A stretch of DNA of 64,000 bases from Epiperipatus broadwayi (taxonomy: Eukaryota > Onychophora > Udeonychophora > Euonychophora > Peripatidae). Where the stretch lies: NCBI GenBank assembly GCA_028023455.1, contig JAQFVV010006543.1:64001-128000 (forward strand), given 5' to 3'. Positions within the stretch are counted from its first letter, which is position 1; each line of letters begins with the position of its first letter. The position numbers and the translations under genes were made by a program. A model generated the notes under the pieces. It did no database searches, was not told the DNA's origin, and saw nothing but the letters and a program-made list of their open reading frames with translations. Shown here piece by piece: positions 23,650 through 34,687 of the stretch.

Positions 23650-23693
23650 ACCAACTGATGATTGCTGGTTTAGCATGAAATACGTATATTGGT
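23650..23693 (+). ncRNA. Hammerhead ribozyme motif, family B inverted unit
   Basis: Same 44-base motif on the plus strand: ACCAA (23650-23654), CTGATGA, hairpin, GAAA (23677-23680), TACGTATA, TTGGT (23689-23693). It faces unit 3. Confidence 0.75.
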
Positions 23694-23843
23694 GTTTATT
23701 TACCTTTTCAGCATATATGTGCTTGAGTGTATCGGTGTTATTAGATAGAGTGGAGAGTGATGGGTCGTCTGAAAGTCTGTGCTCATATACCCTATATATT
23801 ACATATATAGACACAGGTATATAATAAGCCTGTGTTTCAGTTA

Positions 23844-23857
23844 TTATTTCTTCTTTA
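23844..23857 (+). repeat. Right 14-bp target-site duplication of family B array
   Basis: TTATTTCTTCTTTA, identical to 22531-22544. The two copies enclose the whole direct-plus-inverted array. Confidence 0.7.
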
Positions 23858-23859
23858 AA

Positions 23860-25778
23860 AAATTGTGTATTTCTTGATGATATAAATAAAAATGAATCCA
23901 ATAAATAACTCATGACTGTTAGAGAAAAATAATAATAATTCCGATTTGAGTACTTATATTATTTCTCTTCTTTCTTTTTAATATTTTTAATTTGGCTACC
24001 TGTCTCCTAAAAACTGAAAATGGGTTTTCCACTTCCTGTTCTAATTTTTTCTTGCACACATGATAATGAATTGCTTCCTGACATTCTTCAGTCTAAAAAT
24101 TTCTTAACAATGATTCTTTATATTTTTGAAAGATATTCCATGGGTCAAACATGAATCCCATCAAGCCTGTGCATTAGATTGTAAATGGCTGCAAGCTATA
24201 GCCAATTTACCTTCTTCTGTCATCAAGTTAAGATTGAAATACCTTTTTTAACTATTCAAATACTCTGCAGATGGTTTACCAGCCTTTAAATATTCTTATT
24301 TTTAAAAATTGGTTTATTCTTCAATAACTTTAATACGTCTAGCCTTTCTGGCTTTCCTTCAGTGTAATATATGCTGCTAGTGTTTTGTCATAAGCCTTTC
24401 TGTGTTGTTTTTATATTCTTTAGTTGATGTATTCCAGCTGATTTAAGCTCTTCATTTTCTGTACAATAAACTTTTAGTATTTTCTCATTACTACATTTTT
24501 TATCTTCCACATTCATTTATATGAAAATAAATTTATGTTTATATGGATGTGCACCCAGGACAAGTGCTCATTTAAATTATTATGTAATTTAAAAAAGATG
24601 AATTTTGAACTCTGACATAGAATATTATTCATGATTAATAATTATGCACCTTATAATTAATGCAAGCATTTCCATCAAAATTCATAAACCTCCACTCATG
24701 TAAATCATAATTAGGCATATACATAAACCAGTGCAATGAACCAAATTAGAAATTTACAAATTAATTAGAAAAAGTATAAATAAAAAAAGAAAATAGTGCA
24801 TAAAAGCATCAGGTAAAAAGATATTTGATATAATTTGACAGGCATAAAACAAATGATTGTAAAAATAGGGAAAAAATGAAAAGTGGAAAAGAATTGATGT
24901 GGTAAGCAGATTTTGTATACCTTCATATCTCCAAGAAATAATAAATTTCAGTGTTTAATTTAAATTATTCTTTTTAGCACTAATATATGTCTGTAAAATT
25001 ATAACTTTGCAAAAGTAAAACGATAAGAATTTCCTTTTTTTTTTAATTTTTGTTGTTTTATCCTTTAGAATTAGTAAAGTCTACTGAATAAAAGATACAA
25101 CTAGATAAAAATTCCTCGTCATTTTATCGCAGATTGCAATCAACCTAAGAAATATTGTTTGACTAATAGTCTTATGAAGTCTAATAAAATTGTAAAAAAG
25201 TTATATACATTTTTCTATACTCTTTCCATAGTTTTCAACAATATGTCATTTAACTCTCAACTACTTTTCATTGAGAATTTTGTTCATCATTACAATAATA
25301 ATGCTAGGCAATGAGTAATTATTCATAATGCTACTGGTAAAAAATCCTAGTATGCTCTTATTTTAGGTAAGGAAAGATCCTATCAAAGTTCTGTAATATT
25401 AAGTACTAATGATCAAAATTTATAACTTCTAAAATTGGAAAAAAGGATATTAACCCATACTTTTTATGACAATCATAAAATAAGTTTATACCACTTTTAG
25501 TACATATATTATGAATTGCTATTTGCAGCCGTAAATTAGATGATGGGATTTATTTTGGAAATGTAAATCTTTGGGATAAATGGATATTTTAAATGAAAGA
25601 TCATTGATAAAGCTATTTTTGTTTCAACCTACCAAAAAAAGTATTAAACCTACACTGTCAGTTCTCTTGGAAATGATATTTTACGTACTAGCAAAACCAT
25701 GCAAATAGCTAGATAAATTATCTAGAATCCCAATATAGATGAACAAATACTAAACTTCATTACATATTTAGTACTATT
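23860..25778. other. No gene seen
   Basis: AT-rich sequence with no recognised repeat or gene. Confidence 0.5.
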
Positions 25779-25786
25779 AACTGTCT

Positions 25787-26210
25787 TACTTATGGATCTG
25801 AGACTTGGACATTTAATAGAATAAAAATACAAAGACTTCAGACCACTCAAATAAGTATGGAGAGATGCATGTTAGGAGTAACAAGAAGAAATTAAAAACA
25901 CAATGTATGGGTAAGAGAGCAAATGGGTGTTACTGATATCATTGAAAGAATTAAAAGATTGAAGTGTAGTTGGGATGGACCTATTGCTAGAAGAGATGGT
26001 AATAGATGGACAAATAAAATCTTAAAACTGGATTCCAAGAGATTGTAAAAGACCCAAAAAGATACCACATGTGAAATGGATAGATGGATGAAATAAGAAA
26101 ATGTGCAGGGGTGATGTGGAGAAGAGAGGCTAGAGATCAGAGGAAATGGATTGAACTTGGAGAGACTTTATCCTGCAATGGATTGATAATGGTTGACAAT
26201 GATGATGATG
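25787..26210 (+). pseudogene. 5'-truncated RTE-type LINE fragment
   Basis: Matches the last ~420 bp of the family from CTTATGGATCTGAGACTTGG to the (GAT)n tail. The frame carries stops and indels and is more diverged than the copies at 6-9 and 18-20 kb. The string AACTGTCT sits on both sides (25779-25786 and 26211-26218), a plausible 8-bp target-site duplication. The 65-codon frame at 26084-26281 is its C-terminal remnant. Confidence 0.85.
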
Positions 26211-26219
26211 AACTGTCTA

Positions 26220-27665
26220 GTCACAAGTACACATATAAAATATTTCAAAATGCAAGTATATTCTGTGTTTTTTGTTTATAGAGTGTAAATAATAAACCCT
26301 AAAAATGTAAATGTTTATAGAAGAAAGATGTTACAAGTCTATTAAAATTTGAATGTTGTTTTTTTTTTCATTATTAATATTTTTTCATGTTCTGTTAAAT
26401 ATAAATATATATATAAAAAACATGTCCAATAAGTATTTCTCTTTTTTTATAATTGTATGTCCAAGATAATAATGTTAAAGTGTGGGAATGTTGATTGTAG
26501 TTATTCTTGATATGTTTTCAGTTGAATAGAATGCATCTGCACATACATTATCTTCGATTCGTGTTAAATAATATCTATAAGAAAATTACTCCAATTGAAT
26601 TAATAAAATAGGTGGCAAATATTGTATGAGTGAATAGATTAAATATATTTCATTTTATAATCATTTCTTATATTGTTTTGTCAATATATATATTTTTTAT
26701 ATTTTACTAATGACATGTTAACTCTATTATTTTGAGGCTTGCTGTATTGTGTGGTATTTGCTTTGGAGATGGTGCTGAGAGTTCTGATAAATTATTCTTC
26801 AATTTTTCATGCTCATTTCATGCTAAAAAACAATATTAACATAATATTGATTTATTAATTTCAAAAAAAATCTGAAGAGGTCAGTATTGTCTAATTATCA
26901 GCAAAGTCAAAGTAATTTAGTCTACTCTTCATGCAATCTGTGCATTTAGTTCTTTATTCTTCAATCTTGAGAGTATTTCTTTGAAAAGATTTTTGAAATA
27001 AAAAATAGATTGGTTTTTTTTGCATAGTTTATTAAAGATTCATGATTATTTCTACAAAATAATTATATAATAATTAGTAAAAAAAAAAAAAAAGTATACA
27101 TGATTACACTTTTATTTTATACATTTACATTTAAAAAAAAAAAATAGAAACAAATTTTAACACAAGCTAATGAAGTAAACCATGGCCAGTATCATGATCA
27201 TGCTTTGTGAAATTAATCACTAGCATTTTCTCTGACACAGTGGTCAAATCTTTTGAGATATTCTAAAAATTATAAATGCAATATTAAATTTAAAGTATAA
27301 TTTTATACATTTATCAGGTCCACAACTTTTATTTAATATTTTAAAAATAAATTTCAGTCAACTATGATGAAAAAATCCTTCGTTCTCATTGTGAAATATT
27401 TATTATTATTATTCTTTAATAGCTGCAAAGTTTGAATATCATTGTTTAGTATGTGTTTGCTTATAAGCCTATATATCTAATAAATCAATTTCAACTTATT
27501 GAATTCTTATATAAAACATTGGTTTGGTATTTAAATCAGATGTTCAACATTAATAAAAATTGCCACCAGAAATAATAACAGAAAATGTCAACCTGTTAAA
27601 GATTAATACAATTTCTTGCTATATATTTTTAATTAGTAGCATATTTTATGTGGATTAGTTTACTT
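26220..27665. other. No gene seen
   Basis: AT-rich sequence; A-runs near 27080 and 27133. Confidence 0.5.
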
Positions 27666-27671
27666 AATCTC

Positions 27672-27901
<230 letters not shown>

Positions 27902-28584
27902 ATTTATTTAAGTGCTAAACAACAGCATAAAGCCAATTACAGTTTGCACATACAATAAAAGTGAAAATAAAACATATAACATAAAATGAAAATATAAATG
28001 TATACATAATAAAGTAAATTTTAAAAGGCAAAATCAAACATAACATTTCAGTTTAACAAGATTACAAAATTTCTTATAATCAATATCACAAAGAGGGTAA
28101 CCTAAATAAAGGAGAAAATTTAAGAATATTAGAACAACATGTTTGAATCTGATATACACAAGTAGACCTAGTATCATAACTCAAAGACCTAATTGAGATA
28201 GTTGAAACTATATCTGATAAAATATGTTTATTAACAATTTTATAAAAATATTTCAAATCCCTATACTTTCGTCTAGATGAAAGATTAATCATTTTACCCT
28301 CCCAAGAAACATATTTGAAAAACTTCTTTGAAATAGACTGCAACAAGTTACATCCTTGCAAAGAACTAGGGTTCCAAATTATTGAACCATATTCAATAAT
28401 AGGAAGAACCAATGAAAAAAACAATTTCCATTTAGTATCATTACTGAACTGATAACCATGTCTAAGAATGGCACCCATAACCTTAAAAGCCTTACCAACA
28501 ATCATTTCAAGATGAGGAATAAAAGATCCATTACAAGAAAACATAATTCCAAGATCTTTTTGGCATTTAACTGAAATAATTTTA
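27902..28584 (-). mobile_element. 3' part of a CR1/L2-like LINE
   Basis: Minus strand. The C-terminal region of an RT ORF (28584 to 28086) is followed by a ~180-bp 3' UTR containing a polyadenylation-type AATAAA just before the ATT tail. The 5' side ends in a purine-rich (GGA/GAA)n tract. This is a different family from the RTE copies. Confidence 0.75.
28086..28584 (-). pseudogene. C-terminal fragment of a CR1/L2/jockey-like reverse transcriptase ORF
   Basis: About 166 codons of LINE sequence inside a 197-codon frame. Recognisable is the region after the RT catalytic core: KDLGIMFSCNGSF.PH, the K..KVMGAILR segment, SLVLPIIEYGSIIWNP, LLQSISKKFFKYV and the LSSRRKYRDLKYFYKIV segment. The catalytic YADD and everything before it are absent. 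The first ~30 residues (poly-Ser and Pro) come from the adjoining microsatellite, and the start codon at 28679 is not genuine. The end also looks shifted, without the usual family C-terminus. Confidence 0.8.
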
Positions 28585-28671
28585 TGAGGAGGAGGAGGAG
28601 GAGAAGGAGGAGGAGGAGAAGAAGAAGAAGAAGAAGAAGAAAAAGAAGAAGAGGAGGAGGAAGAAGAAGAA
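28585..28671 (+). repeat. Purine-rich (GGA/GAA)n microsatellite
   Basis: Imperfect tract of GGA and GAA triplets, all purine on the plus strand. Such tracts can form triplex structures. It marks the 5' edge of the LINE fragment. Confidence 0.95.
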
Positions 28672-31600
28672 TGTAACAAATGAAAAGTTGGTGTTTTATA
28701 GGGTGTCCATGTTGTGGGCCAATTATAAGTAAAATGAATGGTGTTCCAGCTATAATTGATTTTATAGCCTCCACGTTGTAGCCAATTATATATATAGCGA
28801 AAAGTTTAGTGAATTCACCAAGTATAAATTAAATAGTTTCTAAGTACAATCTCCTTCATGCGACCGCATTACAAGCCAATTGTAACTAAATAAAAGTCGA
28901 TTCTAACAAATGAAAAGTTATGCTTTACTTTGTTAATTTTGTAAAAACTTATTAAATCAATATAAAATGCATTTTGTAATCTTTCTATCAGTCATCCACA
29001 TTGTATTTCAAATAGAACTAAAACGATTGGGAGTGTTTACAAATATAACATATATTATCGGACAGTTTAAGTTAATTATAACTTTATTCTCACAAATGAG
29101 AATTTTTATTCAAATGGTCGCACATCCACGTTATGGATTAATTCAACTATTTCTTTGTTTCAGCTCAGGTGACCACACTATGCATTAATTATCACCTATA
29201 TTTAAATCTATATGGCATTTAAACACTTGCAGCTAAATTGCATGCCAATTGTAACATTTTAAGGATGGATCGATGGATGCTTCATCATTCCCAGCTAACA
29301 CTATTTCTAAAGCCTACTGGGATGATGATGATGGTACAGAACATCTATAATCTTAATTGCCAGGGCACCAAATTGCAACTTTAATAAAATATAAAGGTTA
29401 AATCTCACTTCAATAACTTTCAGTAATAATATTTAATGAATGGGTTAATAAATAATCAATCGATTAAGAGAACACTGAGAATGCATTAAAATCGATAATA
29501 TTAATATCTTTGGAAATTCTTGGTTATTCTCAGCACACTCCGCATTCACCATCATTAAAGCTACAATTAAAATTTTGTTCCAATTACAAAGTTCTATATC
29601 CATCTCCACCTTCCTGATCCACCCCTCCATCAACTTCACATCCATAGGTCTATTACACTATTATCTATTTTACTATTAAATTTTACATTCTGCTAGCTCA
29701 TTTCTCCCATTATAATCTCTTCTCAGGGTTTTTAGAACAATTAGGTGTGGAAATCGAATAAGCTGCGACAGATTATTGGTGATAAACACTCCTCTCATGA
29801 TCACCTCCAAGGTGATCTTGGGTTGTCTTTAATGCAGTTTAATATCTATTTACATTAAAGCTCAGAATAATTTAAGCTTATTAAATCTTTTAGAAATACA
29901 TTCTAAACATATTCACAATTATAACAAAATTATAAAGAAGTTCGTCTAAAGAGGTGTTTGAATACAACGGATGGGGAAAGGATTTTATGCCCACCCCTGC
30001 ATCCACTATCACTTAATAACTATTCCTATTCAGAATTTATATTTCAACTATATTAAATTATTTGGTAATTCTAAGTATCGGAAATTAACCATTTTAAATA
30101 ATTTTACAGGATATTATTTACGAAAATGATGATTCAAATATTAATAATAATATATTGATGTATGATTGGATTGAGATGTCTAGATAATAATAACCCACAA
30201 AAACATTGAGACATACGCAAATTTTATTTAAAACAAATAACAAATTTTATTGACAGACTACAATTCAATACAGAATATACACATTCACTTGATGACTCGC
30301 ATGGCTTTCCCCTGTTTTACAACCGTATTATGATATATATATAAAAAAATCTAAACACATAACTATCCTTAAATCAATGGATAATATCAATAGGTTTAAA
30401 ATATCAATATTCATTTCCTAATTATCAGGGAATCACAATTACCATGGAGTAATAAAAAAAAATATTTACCTTAGCATATATTATATTTTTGCTTTTATTT
30501 TTATCCTAGATACAGTGAATACCAAATTTCTTCCCGTGTTTAATGCTTTTAAATTACTGATTTGTTTTGAGAGCTAATTCTTCCCATAATAAAATTTAAT
30601 AATTTTATTTAACTATTTTTAAATTAACATTCCTTTTCAAATTTACTAATTTTATCTCATCATTTTGATCTAACATTCTTTTGCCCTAATCTTTACAAAA
30701 GAGATACTTTATGTATGATGGGATTAAGTTAATGCTAATAAATCGGTATCTAGATCAATCATCATCATAGTGCACATACTCTATACTCATGTTCTTATGA
30801 CATAATAATATTTTAATAATATTACCTTTCCAGCAAAGTTCTCAGCTGGCTGTGGAAATATTTATTAGATAATTTCATATACGCATTGCTTACACTTAAA
30901 CATTCGTAGGTTTTATTTAACCCTTAATTTAACATTTATTAACTTTATTACTCTTGGCTCTAATTGATAAATTAAACTAGATCAACAAAACAATATTCAA
31001 GTACACCAATCACACATACATTATCTGCATTCATCCTGACATCAAATTGAGTTTGCGACCCTGTATCGACATTTATAAATAATGCTTATAATAGCTATCT
31101 TTCATACACTCGTAAGGAATATCAAACATTAACATGAGGCAGGCAGTGACCCAAATAAGAGAAAACCTTTTCACTAAGGTTGAGATATGCTAGGATTTTT
31201 ATCGCTAGTCATACAAAAGACTTAGGTGTACCTATTACCTCTGGCCATCAATAAAGAAACCTTACAGTGTAGAGAATAATCAAGTGGGAAAAACTCTTCC
31301 ACTGTGCTTAAATACTTTATAAATATAGCATAAATATCTTAGTGAGCTAGACTTCACTGGCTTGGTGGAGACTTTTTTGTCCATCCACATTCTATACAGG
31401 TCAAAACATCAACTTCTACAAGTAAAACTTTCATATCTACAATATTCTTGCAGTTGGTGCACCGGAATATGAGCCAACAATTTTTTCAAGCATTAATCAG
31501 CTTGTATCTGGCCTTAAATTTATGATAATAATAATAAGAAATAATAAGAAATGCGTATTAAATTTTTAAAACTATTTCCATGCACTTTTATAAGAAAATG

Positions 31601-33760
31601 ATGATGTTTTATCTCAATAGTCACACAATTTTTATAAGTCTAAGCATTTGACAATAACTTCTGATCCGATTCATTCAAAACATTTCCCTTAATAATAATA
31701 TCTCTCTTTTTTTTAATGTTTGTAAAGCATTTAAAATAAGGCACATACAGAATGACATGATATAAATTTCACTTACCCCCAAAATGATAATAATAGCAAA
31801 AGCATTTAAAATAAACACATACAAAATGATCTGTCATCAATATCTCTACCCCCAAAATAGCAACAATTATAATTCTGACATGAATTAAATTTAAATGGAT
31901 ATATATGAGAAAACATAAAGAAAGAAATTATTTTCTTTTTCTAGATTAAATGTTCTACATGAATAGTGAATAATAAAATAAAAAATATATACTTAAAGAG
32001 TTCTTTGGAAGTGTCCTTCAAGTTTCTGATTTCCATTTTTCCTTTTCCTTTTCTTCCTTGAATTTGTTTATATGAGCACATGAGTTTATGTAGACAAAGT
32101 TCTTGTGATAAAGTTCTCCTATGCCATTAGATATACGATTTTTATGCTGCTGAAACGATTTCCTCATTTTTGATTTTATGTAGATTACAGCTGAACAGCA
32201 CTTGTTTAAATTTCTTAAGATATAAGTCCATTTCTTGTTGTCTTTTTCCTTCTTTAAATTCATTTAATATTCAAATTGAATGCTTTATATATGAAATCAA
32301 ATTTAGAGTTTATTTTCTGTGGTTTAAATTTTACCATTAGCCTATTTGTCATCAATTAGTGCTAGACAACCATGACCATCAATTAACTTCAGGAGATTAA
32401 ATGTGTACCCAATTAAAAAAAACATATTCAATAGACATTTGCTTTTCTTCTTATAACATTAAATTTGGCCAAGTTATTTTAAGAGACAAACGAATAATTT
32501 ACAATAAATGATTTTTTTTTCTAAAAGAAAAAAAATATTTCTTTTTAACTTTATAGCAAAGTTTCTCTATACAACCAGATGAGAGATAACTTGCAAACAG
32601 AGATTCAAATAGACTAGCCCCTTACTTTACAACACAGCAGAGCTTTTTATAAAGTCTACTTTTTCTTTACTCTCCTGCTTCCCCCTATTATGAAATTGTA
32701 TTGACCCTTGATATCTGGTCATTCTCTTTTCTTAATTAATTGACTCTTGTTTCTTTTTATCTCTGGTTATTTTAACCTTTTGCTCTTTTTGAAAAAAACC
32801 ATGCCAAATTTACTTCTGCATTCTAACAGATAATCACCAATTAATTTTACATTTAACAGACAATCACCAATTAATTTCACACTTAAATTCCTTTGTCAAA
32901 TCTATATCACTTAAATGACTTGGATAATTTACTTGGTAATACAACACGCATGGTAAAACAAAAGACAGAAAGCTCTCTCTTTAAAATAAATAACAGAAAG
33001 CTCTCTCTCCCCCTTTTTACTTTTTCCATTAAAAAAATATATATAGCAGCTCATCTTCAAACCCAGTATTTTGAACTAAATTTTGGCTGCGAATAATAAA
33101 CTATTAAAAATGACAATTTCTTTTTTAAAGATTTCCTTACAAAATGACAAGGGATGATTATTAATTGTGAACTTTATAATTAAAATCCATAATTAGGTGA
33201 AATACACACACATTGTCGCACGTATACAATTCTTATATTAAACCGATTTAATACTTTAATCCTTAATTATTATAACTATTATTTTTTTTATCATTGAATC
33301 TCATGACTATTTATTTCTAACTTATCAGTATAAAATTATGACCATTCATTATCACTATCTAACATAGTTTCAAAAGTCACACATCCCCTCCTTCTTCTCA
33401 GTCAACTTATTAAATAATGTATAAATCTTGCTTTTCTAAAAATATATCTCCAATACCAAATTGACCCATAAATTAATGTTAAATAAAATAATCTTTTGGT
33501 TAGAAATATTTTAATGACAACTGTTCAGATTGCCTACCAAATAAAACATACACAATCCTTATGATTATGGGTTCAAACCTAGTCTTGGTTAAAAATTTTG
33601 TTTATTAAAGAAAAAAATATACAAACTATGAGGAAAATTTTTATATTAAACCTTATCTTGCATAGTTAACTCAAAAAATGGAGTCTTTGGCAAATCCAAG
33701 GGCTACAATATATATATATATATTCTAACTTTGAACTATGTGTAGTTCCACTACACATCA
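28672..33760. other. Long gene-free stretch
   Basis: No coding gene seen. At 28.7-29.25 kb the phrase GCCAATTGTAAC/GCCAATTATA recurs about four times next to CCACGTTGTAG/CCACGTTATGG-like words, suggesting an old degenerate tandem repeat. ACAAATGAAAAGTT occurs at ~28676 and ~28906. Some less AT-rich patches (29.7-29.8, 31.1-31.4 kb) have no continuous frame. At 33568 a GGGTTCAAACC B-box-like word occurs without a convincing tRNA body. Confidence 0.45.
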
Positions 33761-33766
33761 TGCCAA

Positions 33767-33781
33767 CCACGTTGGGGGCCA
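33767..33781 (-). other. tRNA-Lys primer-binding-site-like sequence
   Basis: Minus strand TGGCCCCCAACGTGG matches the retroelement primer-binding site TGGCGCCCAACGTGG (tRNA-Lys type) at 14 of 15 bases. I could not define an LTR or gag/pol on either side, so it may be an LTR relic or chance. Confidence 0.3.
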
Positions 33782-34681
33782 TAATCTAACCTTGTACTCT
33801 TGTGCATCTTCACTTCCAGATAATATATGATATAAAATAAAACAGGTTCTAGCTCAGTTAATAATTAATAAATAAAATATTCAGCATGAAAATTAAAATG
33901 TTTCACTAGCTCAAATTTAAAATACCAATAAGGTTCAGTTTATAAAATAAATTAAATAAATATTTAATATTTTCATGAGACTTGAAGTAAAAATACAGGT
34001 GACAAGATAGATTACATTAAGCCAATATCCCACAGGATACTACCTCAATGGCATAAGAACACTATCCCCCCTTATTACTATTTCAAATAACAAACTCATA
34101 GTATTCTTACGATTTTAATAATTTCTACTCACTAAGATTAAACTAATAATTAAGTCTTAATCTTCTATTTGTAATAATCTAGCTCAATAAAATAATCTCA
34201 AGTTCATAAAGTTTATTCTAAGTTAATTTAAAATATGGTAGTAAAATATGAGAAGGGATTTTATGCCATAATCTACTACACTGAAACTAATAATAATAAA
34301 TAACAGTAATAATATTCTTCATTGTTTAACTAATTCTGTATATCTTTTCTTTTTACTATAATTTTATTACCATAATAAAATAATGAAATAATATAATATG
34401 ATCTTATATCTTCATGTAATGATATAATAAATATGTGGTAGCATTTTAATAATCTGACAAACAAAATATGTGTGGCAACTGATAGCATATAATTTAATAT
34501 AATATTGTGATAACTGATTTATGACCAATAAAATAATGTAAGATTATGATTATTTAATTATAATGAATACCAATAAAATATTTGTTTTGATTATTATGCA
34601 TATATTATGTTTTCATGCAGCGGTGTGGAGAAATAAATAACTCGGACACAAAACTTTTGAAAATAACAAAATTTAACAAAG

Positions 34682-34687
34682 TTTATT
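34682..34687 (-). terminator. Putative polyadenylation signal of element X copy 2
   Basis: Minus strand AATAAA in TTAGTAATAAACTTTGTTAA, same context as at 15809. Confidence 0.45.

Larger units (their letters stand above)
22545..23843. repeat. Family B array: three direct units and one inverted unit
   Basis: Units begin at the GGGTATATGAGCAC landmark at 22549, 22961 and 23432 (spacing 412 and 471). The third is truncated near 23586 and followed by an inverted partial unit ending near 23843, so the right end is a hairpin with arms ~23381-23586 and ~23640-23843. Each unit holds a hammerhead and a tRNA-like segment (TGAGTGTATCGG...) with a degenerate B box. The 59-bp difference between unit spacings is the block with TAACTGAAACACAGGCTTA. 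The several 70-110-codon frames here are the same repeat translated and not proteins. Confidence 0.85.

Noticed and set aside
22435-23913. Five overlapping 68-112-codon frames with shared peptides (FMLNQQSSVG)
   Set aside because: They are the same hammerhead repeat read in both orientations; shared peptides reflect repeat units, not a protein family.
28502-28774. 90-codon Leu-rich minus-strand frame
   Set aside because: Frame-shifted reading of the purine-rich microsatellite and the LINE fragment.
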